NCBI GenBank assembly: GCA_964036275.1
Contig: OZ038435.1
Coordinates: 17,669,632-17,733,631, forward strand
Direction of reading: 5' to 3'
DNA length: 64,000 nt
Source: Litoditis marina
Taxonomy: Eukaryota; Nematoda; Chromadorea; Rhabditida; Rhabditidae
This document shows, piece by piece, positions 1 to 12,600 of the stretch. The position numbers and the translations under genes are program-made. The notes below the pieces were generated by a model. That model was given only the letters and a program-made list of their open reading frames with translations. It was not told the origin of the DNA and made no database searches. The stretch's first letter is position 1. Each line of letters opens with the position of its first letter.

Positions 1-964
1 CCCCCCCACTCGTTGCAGTTTGACCCTAACCATTGATGTTCTACCCCCCGCCGGCTCAGGTAAATAGTAAATGTCGAAGTCTACTATTGATCCCCCCCCC
101 TCCCCTAGATTTCCAGGTTTTAGCTTGGGTGGGGGGCTTAAGTGCTACGGGGAGACCCAACTAAAGTGAGGGGCGATACTTTAATTTTCCCCTGAAATTT
201 TTGAGCCTACCCGTCATTGCTTTTGTTTCTTTTTTTTTGCCAGTAGCAAAAAGTCAGTCTGAAGGCTTTTTTGAGCGTTCATTTCTCTGTTTCTAAGACC
301 TTAGATACAGGAAATTGTCGGTCACGCATTGTTATTTGAGTTTACCACTTTTGGGATCAAATGAATGTTTTAGACTTTTAGCACAAAATGAACATTCATC
401 AGTACAACGTTATGTCAAGCTCATTTTATGACGAGAAGTAGCCTTCCTTGAAGTGACATCATCGAATCTGAAGAGAACATAATTACTTGCTAACATAATT
501 TCTGAATTTTTATATAATTTAAGATGGGGAAACTTTGATTGTCGACATCGTATGATCGTTCGCCCACTACCGTGAGTTGGGGTTAAAAGTAACATGCCTG
601 ACAACCTTCAACAATCGTCTCTTACCTTTCTGATTCCTAGTGGGAACGAATTACAAATCAGAGAGCCCACGTCCCATGGCAAGCCGGAATGGTGCCGACA
701 TGCCATGGGCGAAATGTTTCAAACGCGCTCAGGTACGGGTGCACTGCGTAGGAATCTGGTCCTGCCGGATAGATCCGTGGGACCGTGGTAGTAGTGACTC
801 CGTGGTAGGTCCGTGGCGCATCCGGCGGGAATCCGTGAGGAATCCGGGGGAAATCCGGGGGGAAATCCGGGGGGAAATCCGAGGGGGGGATCCGGGGGGA
901 ACTCGGGGTGAGGATTGAGCGCGGGTCCCTAATATAAGGAGCTACTCCGTTCACTCCTACACGC
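1..964. other. Non-coding stretch with G-rich minisatellite
   Basis: No gene is visible. The first 200 bases contain several poly-C/poly-G runs. From about 770 to 910 there is a degenerate G-rich repeat built on 'aatccggggg' and 'atccgtgg' units, ending just before the tRNA-like element. The open frames across it are short and low in complexity. Confidence 0.5.
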
Positions 965-1035
965 GCAGTCATGGCGCAGTGGTAAGAGTGCTGCTCACAA
1001 ACCGAATGCCCGAGGGTTCTAATCCCGGTTTGTGC
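965..1035 (+). tRNA. tRNA-like element, probable SINE head or decayed tRNA
   Basis: The element is 71 nt long. A perfect RNA polymerase III A-box, TGGCGCAGTGG, lies at 972-982, and a B-box-like GTTCTAATC lies at 1016-1024 with one mismatch to the consensus. Outer bases GCA (965-967) can pair with TGC at the 3' end, but the acceptor and T stems contain mismatches. A seven-base loop CTCACAA would read as a Val-CAC anticodon, although its stem is poor. This fits a tRNA-derived SINE or a tRNA pseudogene better than a working tRNA. Confidence 0.45.
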
Positions 1036-1478
1036 GAATTGGGTAACAATTGACAAGATTAGTGGTCAAACGACACATACAATAGTAGGCAATAACATAA
1101 GAAATTCTCGAAAAAAAAAATTTATCCCTCCGTTTCACTACGGAATAAACTATATTTCGAACTTTTTGGTGCTAAAGGCTTCATTGGCAATAGTGTGTAT
1201 AACAACAGAACAACTTTGAACGAAACAACACTGACCCGACGATCTAATATCGGAAGGGTCCAACAATAGTGAATGTACTATGGAACGAACGAATTGGGCG
1301 GCTTTCCGCTGATAATACATTGTGCCATGAAGGGCGCAAAAATCAATAGGAAATAGGGAAAAAACAAGAACATAACGGATGCACAACAAGGTGAACAACA
1401 ACAGCAACAACAAATGAAGAAACAGAACAAAACTAAGAGGAAGGGAGGGCAAGGGGGGGATAAAGAACTAGGGAACTA
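1036..1478. other. No gene seen
   Basis: Unremarkable sequence between the tRNA-like element and the recombinase remnant. It has an A-rich run near 1110 and a purine-rich stretch at 1380-1460. It could be the 3' flank of the mobile element next to it. Confidence 0.4.
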
Positions 1479-2408
1479 CTACTGGGAATCCGAATATGGA
1501 GGAAGGGGCGTCGGTAGGATATAGGCTTCGAATGCCGTAGTAGTTTTCCATCTTCCAGCCATCATTATCTGGGTCCCGTCTATCCCGTCCGCTAGGGCTG
1601 AAGTTGCTCGGCCACCTCTGAATGAATGAGAAGTATAATTGTATTGGGCTAGGTCTGCTGCGATCAGCAACTTTTGAAGCTCGGAACTCATAGTAGATGT
1701 TGTAACTGGTGCCCCGGTGGAAGCTGACTGGAATAACCACTCCTGGTCTAGGTTGGCCATATATCCAGACAGTAACTTTCTTCTTTTCTTCTGTTGGCGA
1801 GGAGACGGAGAAAGGAACTTCTACCCCTTGGCCCTTCTGATCGGTTTTAGATTTTAAGATAAAGACCGACCATGAACCTTTTTCGAAACGAACGTCCTCT
1901 TTTCTGAGGTGTAGAGCTTCGCTAATTCTCAGCAAAGCGTTGAAACACAGTAAAGCGAAGACCGCCGTCCTATTAGCGGTAGATGAGAGGTTCAGCACCG
2001 CCGTTTGAAGAAGAGTACGATAGTGGAAAGGGGATATTTTGGCTCTGTGCACCGTGGAAGGAGTCTCCCTAGCGGCAGCCTCCAGTAGTAAAGTTTCTAA
2101 TTTATTCTCGGTGCCCTTTTGCCCCCCAAAGAAGTGAGCTAATGTAGAAACAATGACGGGGAGAGACTTACAAGCTTTAATAGAGACACAATGAGCTATA
2201 CACAAATTACGAATACGTACCAGGGGAACGTGCTTGGCTCCAGATGACTCCCACCATTCCATGAAACGAGATGCCTGGTCCGAGTAGGTTTTGAGTGTTG
2301 CTGGTGCCCGGTCGCTCACTACTGATCTTCTCATGATTCTGGCGACGTCGTCCAGACCAGATGTAGCTGCGATTTTGCTCGAGGCCTCCGCCTCTCGGAA
2401 CCTTTCAC
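1479..2408 (-). pseudogene. Tyrosine recombinase remnant of a mobile element, frameshifted
   Basis: Two overlapping minus-strand frames together cover a phage-integrase-type tyrosine recombinase. The upstream frame has an N-terminal helical domain (TLKTYSDQASRFMEWW), then the first catalytic Arg in LLRISEAL and the beta-hairpin Lys in KSKTDQKG. The downstream frame (1479-1760) holds HSFRGG (catalytic H-x-x-R), GRW and the nucleophile Tyr in FEAYI. All catalytic positions are kept, but the two halves are out of frame near 1750-1780, so the copy is broken or has a base error. An acceptor-like TTCAG precedes 2408, so an upstream exon is possible. Such recombinases occur in DIRS/PAT/Ngaro retrotransposons and Crypton transposons; no reverse transcriptase is visible here, so the class is open. 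Confidence 0.7.
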
Positions 2409-3083
2409 CTGAATTAGAGATGGGTGGGTGGGTGGGGAAGATAACATAAATACAACACACTATTATACCAAAAACCTGGATAAATGAAATAGTTCTCGAA
2501 CTCGAATCGATGGAGTTAGATACTCAGGTATACTCCTCCATCGCTTCGAGACCCGTTACACATTCCGCCTTTTGGCGCTAACCAAATCGTTTGAAATCAC
2601 ACTAAAAATTTATTTGAAATATGTCACGGATATTTTCCGGAGCTCCCACGAATGCTTCCCGGAAATTCACATGGTAATTTGGTGGTATTCCCACGTAAAG
2701 ATCCGTGGTAAATCCGTGGAGGTTTCGGAAAATATCCGCGGTAAAAAAATCCCCGTGTGTGTTTACAGGTGCTATTCGCGTTGTTAGGCGACCGCGTTCG
2801 AAATGCGGCGTCTTTAAATTTTATTTATATCAATAGTTCTCCAGTTCTTGCTATTGTTCTTTGTATTATTAGGTTATCAACCCTTCAGTCACGTAATCGA
2901 GGTGAACAGAGGTGGGACTGATTAATTAATCGCATATTTTTTTCTAGCTCAATTTTTATGTTTGAGAAATTAGAAAAGATATAGTTTTATAAACTATTTC
3001 GTTGTTTAGATATTCTCTTCGAGTATGTAAGAAATTCAATAAACAGTCAATCTCGACTGAAAACCAGAATAGGTCTCCCCAGT
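2409..3083. repeat. Non-coding stretch with an inverted-repeat element
   Basis: No gene is visible. A perfect 13-bp inverted pair, CGGATATTTTCCG (2627-2639) and its complement (2726-2738), encloses about 86 bp rich in 'atccgtgg' words like those at 770-910. It resembles a small hairpin-type non-autonomous element. The remainder up to 3083 is AT-rich. Confidence 0.35.
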
Positions 3084-5935
3084 TCTCTATTATTGTTTTC
3101 GAACAGGATAAACTGCGAAACCCAGTCTCGTTCTGAAACAGAATGAACTGGGAAACCTATTCTCGTTCTCAAACAGGATGAACTGGGAAACCTATTCTCG
3201 TTCTCAAACAGAATGAACTGGAATACCTGTTCTCGTTCTCAAACAGGATGAACTGGAAAACCTATTCTCGTTCTCAAACAGGATGAACTGGGAAACCTAT
3301 TCTCGTTCTCAAACAGGATGAACTGGGAATCCTATCATTTTTCTTAAACAGGATGAACTGGGGAACCTATTCTTGTTCGCAAACAGGCTGAACTGAGAAA
3401 CCTATTCTTGTTCGCAAACAGGATGAACTGGGAAACCTATTCTCGTTCTCAAACAGGATGAACTGGAATACCTGTTCTCTTTCTCAAACAGGATGAACTG
3501 GAAAACCTATTCTCGTTCTCAAACAGGATGAACTGGAAAACCTATTCTTGTTCTCAAACAGGATGAACTGGGAATCCTATTCTTTTCTTCAACAGGATGA
3601 ACTGGGGAACCTATTCTTGTTCGCAAACAGGATGAACTGGAAAACCTATTCTTGTTCTCAAACAGGATGAACTGGAAAACCTATTCTTGTTCGCAAACAG
3701 GATGAACTGGGAAACCTATTCTTGTTCTCAAACAGGATGAACTGGAAAACCTATTCTCGTTCTCAAACAGGATGAACTGGGAAACCTATTCTCGTTCTCA
3801 AACAGGATGAACTGGAAAACCTATTCTCGTTCTCAAACAGGATGAACTGGAAAACCTATTCTCGTTCTCAAACAGGATGAACTGGAGAACCTATTCTTGT
3901 TCTCAAACAGGATGAACTGGGAATCCTATTCTTTTCTTCAACAGGATGAACTGGGGAACCTATTCTTGTTCGCAAAGAGGATGAACTGGAAAACCTATTC
4001 TTGTTCGCAAACAGGATGAACTGGGAAACCTATTCTTGTTCTTAAACAGGATGAACTGGAATACCTGTTCTCGTTCTCAAACAGGATGAACTGGAAAACC
4101 TATTCTCGTTCTCAAACAGGATGAACTGGGAAACCTATTTTTGTTCGCAAACAGGATAAACTGGGAAACCTATTCTCGTTCTCAAACAGGATGAACTGGA
4201 ATACCTGTTCTCGTTCTCAAACAGGATGAACTGGAAAACCTATTCTCGTTCTCAAACAGGATGAACTGGGAAACCTATTCTCGTTCTCAAACAGGCTGAA
4301 CTGAGAAACCTATTCTTGTTCGCAAACAGGATGAACTGGGAAACCTATTCTCGTTCTCAAACAGGATGAACTGGAATACCTATTCTCGTTCTCAAACAGG
4401 ATGAACTGGAAAACCTATTCTTGTTCTCAAACAGGATGAACTGGGAATCCTATTCTTTTCTTCAACAGGATGAACTGGGGAACCTATTCTTGTTCGCAAA
4501 GAGGATGAACTGGGAAACCTATTCTTGTTCGCAAACAGGATGAACTGGGAAACCTATTCTTGTTCTTAAACAGGATGAACTGGAATACCTGTTCTCGTTC
4601 TCAAACAGGATGAACTGGAAAACCTATTCTCGTTCTCAAACAGGATGAACTGGGAAACCTATTTTTGTTCGCAAACAGGATAAACTGGGAAACCTATTCT
4701 CGTTCTCAAACAGGATGAACTGGAATACCTGTTCTCGTTCTCAAACAGGATGAACTGGAAAACCTATTCTCGTTCTCAAACAGGATGAACTGGGAAACCT
4801 ATTCTCGTTCTCAAACAGGATGAACTGGGAATCCTATTCTTGTTCTTAAACAGGATGAACTGGGGAACCTATTCTTGTTCGCAAACAGGATGAACTGGGA
4901 AACCTATTCTTGTTCGCAAACAGGATGAACTGGGAAACCTGTCCTCGTTCACAAACAGAATGAACTGGAGAACTATTCTCGTTCTCAAACAGGATGAACT
5001 GGGAATCCTATTCTTTTCTTCAACAGGATGAACTGGGGAACCTATTCTTGTTCGCAAACAGGATGAACTGGGAAACCTGTCCTCGTTCACAAACAGAATG
5101 AACTGGAGAACCTATTCTCGTTCTCAAACAGGATGAACTGGGAATCCTATTCTTTTCTTCAACAGGATGAACTCGGAAACCTATTCTCGTTCACAAACAG
5201 AATGAACTGGAAAACCTATTCTCGTTCTCAAACAGAATGAACTGGGAATCCTATTCTTGTTCTTAAACAGGATAAACTGGGAAACCTATTCGTTCACAAA
5301 CAGAATGAACTGAAAAACCTATTCTCGTTCTCAAACAGGATGAACTGAAAAACCTATTCTCTTTCTCAAACAGGATGAACTGGTAAACCTATTCTCGTTC
5401 TCAAACAGGACGAACTGGTAAATCTATTCTCGTTCTCAAACAGGATGAACTGGGAAACCTATTCTTGTTCGCAAACAGGATGAACTGGAAAACCTATTCT
5501 CGTTCTCAAACAGGATGAACTGGAATACCTGTTCTCGTTCTCAAACAGGATGAACTGGGAAACCTATTCTTGTTCGCAAACAGGATGAACTGGGAAACCT
5601 ATTCTCGTTCTCAAACAGGATGAACTGGAATACCTGTTCTCGTTCTCAAACAGGATGAACTGGTAAACCTATTCTCGTTCACAAACAGAATGAACTGGAA
5701 AACCTATTCTCGTTCTCAGACAGGATGAACTGGAAAACCTATTCTCGTTCTCAAATAGGATAAACTGGTAAACCTATTCTCGTTCTCAAACAGGATGAAC
5801 TGGGAAACCTATTTTCGTTCTCAACCAGGATGAACTGGGAATCCTATTCTTGTTCTCAAACAGGATGAACTGGGGAACCTATTCTTGTTTCTGAGTGCGA
5901 TAAACTGGATAAACTGAGAAATGCACTGGGAAACC
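3084..5935 (+). repeat. 35-bp minisatellite array 1 (about 80 copies)
   Basis: Head-to-tail 35-bp units made of two halves, TTCTCAAACAGGATGAACTG followed by GGAAACCTATTCTCG. This is the most diverged of the three arrays; unit types such as the one with 'cttttcttcaacagg' recur at multiples of 35 bp (about 3570, 3920, 4445, 5000, 5150), showing higher-order duplication. Thirty-five is not a multiple of three and the frames close often, so it is not coding. The array lies on the upstream side of gene C. Confidence 0.95.
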
Positions 5936-8035
5936 TATCCACCCGTAGTGGAATCACCCATGTTCCATTGGGGGGTTATTGTACAGTGGTCGTTCACTGC
6001 AGGTTTAGATTGAGTGGGGCGCGATTGCTGCAAAAAAAAAACTGATAAATTTCGGGAACTTTGTTGCCTGAAGTGGATTATAACCAAGTGAAAAAAACGT
6101 TCCACTTTCCCTAAAAGTGTGAATTTTGGAAAGGCGAATCGTACAGTTATTGTAAAAAAAGTGGGGTTGTTTTTATGTGAATAAACGCAACTTAGCCGTG
6201 GCCATTCTTTCAATGCACGCGATCATAGTTAAATGGGTTATACTACAACAGAGAAATGAAAACTGCTAATTGACAGCAAAGTTACTGCAGTTTTACCCCG
6301 GTTTGACTGCCGATTTACCGCTGGTAGTACCGCGGTACTACCAGGGGTAAATCAGCAGTAAATCAGCAGTGAACCCGCAGTAAATCAATTAATATTCAAA
6401 TCTACCACAAATAATCTGAAATAGAACTTTTTTTAAAATTAGTTTCATTTAACGCAATTTTCCACGAATACCTCAGAGCATGCAGAGATAAGCAGATTTG
6501 GAGATCGGTCAAGGACCACCACTGTGTAACATTGTGATGTGACGAATAAAACTTGAATCTTGAACGCAATCGGAGCGCCTATGCATCCTATCAGCATCAA
6601 AGGTAAAGAGGATAGCTTTCTGTGCTCGAAAAGTACCTCAAACTTGGGTAATTAACCCGAGATCAGCTCAAACCTCATCGAGTAGTGAAGGAGAAGTCCG
6701 TACTTAAATATGGGCGGAAATGACTTTTTCAAAATTTACGTTCTCAAAGTGAAAATGCATTAAATTGCCTAATTTGCATCAACTTCAATTGTACATCGGG
6801 ATATCAAAAAAAATTTTGGATAATCATGATTTGGTGAAGAAATTGAAGTTATGAGCAATAACTATGAAAATTTTCTTTTTTCATTCCCAAAATATGGTTT
6901 TCCATCATTAATTGCTAAGTGAAGTGCCAATTCGGTCCATTTCAAATGATTTAGTACTCATTTGGTAAAAATTATATTGTCGGAGACTCATCATAACGAT
7001 CGAGAAAAAGTTGGACTGTCAGACTTAAAAAAATGATACGTTCGATTTTTCGAAAAATGATTTGTATAATCTCCGATACATTTATTCCTTCAGTTTCGGA
7101 GTTATAATAAAGCATTTCCACACAAAATACGCAATTTTGAACAATTCGCTATGGATCTACTGCGAGTTTACTGCACGTTTACAGCGGATCTACCACGGGT
7201 TCGCCTTACTACGGGTTTACTGCGGATTTAACCCTGGTCACGAAATTCCTATGTACCGATGGACAGTGCGAGCTCCAAGTGGGTGTTGAAGGGACATTCA
7301 CTGCAGTCCGCCTCTTTGCTATGATATGTGCCCCTTGACTTGGCCGTGCAGATTCACGTACATAGCGGGGACTTAGCTCGTAGTTGACGTAGTATAAATC
7401 ATGTCCCCGCTACCTCCCTGCCAAGTATCCAAACCTTCACGGCTAGGTACCAGATTTTCGCAGTTAACAACAATACACACACTTTTCGAAAACGTTGGTT
7501 CTCTTTACGTTTAGAGCATGATAAACGTGTCGAGCTTCTAATAAAACATTCAAAATAAATAGACATCCAACAAGTACCCCAAACTTACGAGATCTATAGC
7601 CATTTTTGACCATTTCAATCAAACATTAGCCATATCTCAGTAGTCATTTGGATTGGTTCTGTTAAGAGTAATTGGAATTGAATTGATTGGTTTTCTCGAG
7701 AGTTGGTGAAAAGAGTTGATTTGGAATTTGATTTTTAAACGTACTGAAATTGTCAGCTTTCGTTATGTTCTATCTAGTTCTGAGGTATTTGTTGTGAAAA
7801 GCTAAAGAAAAAACTACATTTAAAGAATTGGAAGCAAAATTACTAGACTTTGAAGGATTAATTGGAATCGGAATTGAATTGAATCGGTTTCTTGAAATGA
7901 GGACAGAATGGAACTGACATTTCGGAGTTTTTCGAGAAATGGTTGGAATTGGAATTGGAAATTGATTTTTGAATTGGTTAGCCATTCTGTCTGAAACCTA
8001 CCACTGCACTCCACTTTTTAATTGGAAAATGATGC
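5936..8035. other. Intergenic region upstream of gene C
   Basis: No gene is visible. It contains a 54-bp palindrome at 6306-6359. Stretches at 6280-6390 and 7140-7240 are rich in 'tttactgcgg'/'gcagtaaatc' words, possibly the two ends of a small element. From about 7670 to 8035 the sequence is recognisably homologous to 54690-54955 upstream of gene B (shared words 'gatttggaatttga', 'gttagccattctgt', 'ctaccactgcact'). Confidence 0.5.
6306..6359. repeat. 54-bp near-perfect palindrome
   Basis: The inner 24 bp (6321-6344) are a perfect palindrome centred on CCGCGG with no spacer. The arms extend to 27 bp each with only two mismatched pairs (6320/6345 and 6311/6354). It could form a cruciform, or be the core of a palindromic transposable element. 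Confidence 0.85.
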
Positions 8036-8178
8036 GAACAGTTTCCCAGTTTATTCCGTTAACATAGATTTTCCATTTTTTCCCGTTTTCGAACACGTGT
8101 AAGAGTGCAAAACCTGTCAGGTATAAAAGGCCGAGACAGGGCGATGTTTGTTATTGGATCAACTGCTCTATTCGAGTC
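8036..8178 (+). promoter_or_regulatory. Promoter of gene C
   Basis: In order: a reverse-oriented 35-bp-like monomer at 8036-8060 (core GTTTCCCAGTTTATTCC), an E-box CACGTG at 8094-8099, and a TATA box TATAAAAGG at 8122-8130 framed by CCTGTC (8113-8118) and GACAGG (8135-8140). The start codon follows 57 nt after the TATA box. The same elements with the same spacing precede gene B. Confidence 0.75.
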
Positions 8179-8446
8179 ATGAGGGTTCCGCTGAGGTTTG
8201 TCTCTCTTTCTCTCTCTCGCTCCCCTTCTTTTTCTTTCTGACTTTCTCTCTCTCTTTTTTTCCTGACTCTCTTTCGCTCTTCTCTCTTTTTCTTTTACAT
8301 TATCGTTTTCTCTCTCCTTCTGTCTCTCTCTTGTTCTCCCTCTCTCTCTTTTTCTTTATCCACCTCTCTCCCTATTTCTTTCTCCCCCAATCTCTAGTTG
8401 TCTTTTGTTTTTTTTCCCTCTATCCATCTCTACATATCTACCACTC

Positions 8447-8491
<45 letters not shown>

Positions 8492-8830
8492 TTCTCTCTT
8501 TCTCTCTCTCTTTCTCTCCATCTACCTCTCCTCCATTAGTCTCCATCTGCATCTCTACCTCTCTATTCGTCTCTCTCTCGCTAACTTTTCTCTACCTATT
8601 TTTCTCTCCCTGGATCTAGTCATCTCTCTACCTATTCCTCTCTCTCTTTCTCTCTCACTTTCTCTTCCTCTCTCTCTCTCCCTTCCTTTTATCTTTTCCT
8701 TGTTTCTCTACTTCTCTCCATCTCTGTTTCTCTACCTCTCTTTAACTCTGAATTTTTGAGGAACACCGTTCAAACAACGTTTTCCTCGACACAGTCATCC
8801 TTCTCCTTCTATCCTTCTCTTTCTCTCTCA

Positions 8831-8862
<32 letters not shown>

Positions 8863-9401
8863 TTCTCTCTCTCTCTCGCTCTCTCTCTATTTCTCTCTCT
8901 ATCTCTATCTGTCCCTGAATCTTTGAGAAACACTGTTGAACCAACCTTTTCCTCGACACAGACATCCTTCTCCTACTATCCTTCTCTCTTAATCTCTTAA
9001 TCTCTCTCTCTCGATCTCTCTATCTCTATCTCTACCTCTCTCTATCTCTGAATCTCTGTGGAACACTGTTTGAACAACCTTTTTCTCGTTACAGACATCC
9101 TTCTCCTTCTATCCTCCTCTCTCTATCTCTGAATCTCTTTCTCTCTCTCTCTGTCCCTGAATTTCTGAGGAGCACTTCAACCAACCTTTTCCTCGACACA
9201 GACATCCTTCTCCTTCTATCCTCCTCTCTCTATCTCTGAATCTCTTTCTCTTTTGATCTCTCAATCTCTCTCTCTCTCTCTCTACCTCTCTCTATCTCTG
9301 AATTTCTGAAGAGCACTGTTCAACCAACCTTTTCCTCGACACAGACATCCTCCTCCTTCTATCCTCCTCTCTCTATCTCTGAATCTCTTTCTCTTTCGAT
9401 C

Positions 9402-9442
<41 letters not shown>

Positions 9443-9641
9443 CTCTCTCTATCTCTGAATATCTTTCTGTTTCTATCTCTCCATCTCTCTCTACCTCTCT
9501 CTATCTCCAAATTTCTGAGGAACACTGTTCAACCAACCCTTTATCGACATAGGCGACACGTCTCCCATTTCTGTACATCATCTCTACCGCTTTCTCTCTC
9601 TCTCTCTCTATCAATCTATCTACCTCTTCCCCATTCTTTCG

Positions 9642-9673
<32 letters not shown>

Positions 9674-12600
9674 TTTCTCTCTCTCTCTACCTACTAAAAT
9701 ATTTACCTCTCTACCTCTCTCTCTGTCTGTCCCCCTCCCTTCACATATTTTCAACCTTCCAATCTTTCAACGTTACTGCCTTTCTACCTCTCTACTTATC
9801 TACCCCTTTCAACCTCTCTATCCCTCTCTATTTACGTCACAACCTCTGAGTCTCTCGACCTTTCTACGCCTTTGCTTCTCTACTTTTTTACTTCTCTCGA
9901 TCTAGCTCTCTACCTTTCTCTATCCACATCTTTACCTCTCTCGACCTCTCTCTCTCTATCCTTCTCTACCTTCCTCTCTACCTCTATATTTACCTCCACC
10001 TTTCAACCTCTCTACCTCTCTCTATCTACCTCTCTATCCCCCTCTATCTGCCTCTCTAACCTTCAACGTCTCTGCCTCTCTACCTCTCCACTTATCTACC
10101 ACCCTCTATCTACCTCTTCTATTTATCTCCTTCGGTAACCTCTCTACCTTTCTACGTCTCTTCCTGTCTACATCTCTCTCCCTTTGTCTATCTCCAAATT
10201 TCTGAGGAACACTGTTCAACCAACCCTTTATCGACATAGGCGACACGTCTCCCATCTCCTTACATCATCTCTACCGCTCTCTCTCTCTCTCTCTCCCTCT
10301 CTCTTTCTCCCCCTCTCTCTCTCTCTCTCTTTTGCTCCACCAATCTATCTACCTCTTCGCCATTCTTTCGCGTACGCTCTCTCTCTACCTACCAAAATCT
10401 CTACCTCTCTACCTCTCTCCGTCTGTTTGTCCCCCCTTTATATATCTTTCTACCTCGATATTAATCTCTCTACCTTTCTACGTCTGTCTCTCTACCTCTA
10501 CTTTCTCCAATCTTTATCTACTGTATATTTTTCTAGTCTCCATCCCTCTCCATCTAACTCTCTACCTTTACTTATGCCTGTTACTTCTGTACCTTCCTAC
10601 GTCTCTGCCTCTTTACTCCTCTCTCTCCATACACCTCTCTCTATCAACCTCTCTGTCTCTCTACCTCTCTTCCTGTCTACCTCTCTTCATATGATTGCTA
10701 TTCCACTCTACCTCTATCTCTATCTATCTCTATATTACTCTCTCTATCTCTATATTAACATCTTCATGAAATATTTCAACTCAGTCTTTTTCTTTCCAAT
10801 TTCCTGCTGTGTTTTGCACGTGTCACGTAATCTACCACTCTACATCTCTCTATATACACCTCCGTCTCTCTACTCTCTCTATCTATACCTCTCTCTTACA
10901 TTCTTTTCATCTTTATTATCTCTTCCCCTCTCGATCTCCCTCTCTCGATCTTCCTCTTTCTCTCTCTTGATCTCCCTCTCTCTCTCTCTCTCTCCCCCTC
11001 CTTTTCTCTCTCAATCGCTCTCTCAGCCATTGCATTCACCATCGTGTTCTTCCCCCTTTCTCCCTTCTAGTATATTTTCATAGTTAATCTCTATGTACCT
11101 CTCTATCTTACCTCGACCTCCGCATAATTTTCTATCTCTCTCTCCCTCTTTTCCTATCACTCTTCTCTCTCTCCACCTATTTCTATACCTCTTCTTTTCT
11201 CTTCTCAGACAGAACCTGGGGCAGTTAGAGGGGTACTTAAGGGGGCGTGGCCTATCGAATTTCGACATGAAAGTCAGTTTGGCGAAAAAGAGGCAGTTGA
11301 ACGGGGCCACATAATCTGGCACTTACAGGGGTACACAAAATGGGACTTAGAGGGGTAGGGCGGGCGCGGGCGTAATGTCTACCATAGCAAAGCAATTACC
11401 AGCGTGGCAATCATGTGCACCAGTTAGTGAGTTTCGTCCCGCACATGTGTGGCGAGTTCGAGTCCGCTCGGCGCCGAACTCATTTAACTCATACATAGAA
11501 AATCTGGCAGTTAGAGGGGTAGGTAAATGGGAGTTCGTTACCGCAACGCGCTGGACCTAATTTCCCACGGCTAAGTCCCAGATTTTCGACGGCCAACTCC
11601 CACGACTTTTGTCATAGTCGTCTCTTCCTCTCTCGATCTCCCTCTATCTCTCCCTCCCTTTCTCTCTCTATCGCTCTCTCCACCATTGCATTCACCCTCG
11701 TGTTCTTCTTCCTTTCTCCCTTGTTCTTCTCCCTTTCTGCCTCTACCTTTTCAGTTTCTAGCTCTCTTGCTTTTTTCATTTCACTCTTCCTCCAGTTCCA
11801 GTTGATCGCAGAAACACGTGAAACATGTTACAAACAACTTAACGTGAATATTCAATCGACCTCTAGTATGAGAGAGAGAGGAGGACGGGGTACGTATGAG
11901 AGGCCGTGTGCAAGAGTAACTTGCATCTAATCATCTGTTCTTTCTGCCAAGCTGCCGATTTCTCTTTCTCCTAATATCTCTCCCCGCTTCCCACCCTCTC
12001 TGTACCTCCCCCTTTCTCTCGCTCTCTTCCTTTCTCTCTGTTTCTCTGATGTTTTCGTTTGTTCTCCTTCCCTTTGTTTCAGAATCTTCCTTTTTCTCAC
12101 GATTTCCTGCAGTCTTGTTGGCGCAATGCAAAATCTGATTGACAGACCAGGCGAGAACAAGTAAGTTGTGAAAATGTGTTGTTTAAGTAATTTCACTTTA
12201 CCGGAGTGAAAACGTTAAAGTAGTAAGAAAGTGAACGTACTTGTCACTACAGTTTTAAGTAGTAACGTAGTTTTTTGGCGTCGTTTTTAGGCAATTGGGT
12301 GGCACTGCTCATGGTTGCGATATGAGTACGTCGTACACACGATTGATACATACTGTGCTCGATTTCTAGTCGCAACTACTTTGCATCAACGTTCGCAAAA
12401 TTCGCAAACGATTGGTCAGCTACAAAAGTGAGAGAGCATGGAGGTTAATGAGGCCGCAGACTCTGCGTCTCTTTGACCTGCACACTCGAGGTCGCTGCAA
12501 AAGTGGCGGCGAATTGATTGGGAGAGGTTGGGAGTGTTGTAGACTGGTATGAGGGGATGCTCGATACTATATAGCATTACATTGCAATACATACACTACT

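Noticed and set aside
4869..5090. 73-codon minus-strand frame in the 35-bp array
   Set aside because: Translates the minisatellite; other units break the frame.
3084..5935. 35-bp regular array considered as a CRISPR array
   Set aside because: Units are directly adjacent with no unique spacers, there are no cas genes, and the setting is eukaryotic.
8148..11083. Long Ser/Leu/Phe-rich frames across CT tracts, and similar ones at 34308-34987, 46502-47181 and 55429-57302
   Set aside because: They lie in first introns of family genes and merely translate CTCTCT or TTTCTC repeats.
11762..11889. Alternative second exon for gene C with a hydrophobic run (LAFFISLFL)
   Set aside because: It begins in frame after exon 1, but its end phase does not lead into exon 3, whereas 12083-12160 has better splice sites, a proper signal peptide and exact frame through to the stop.
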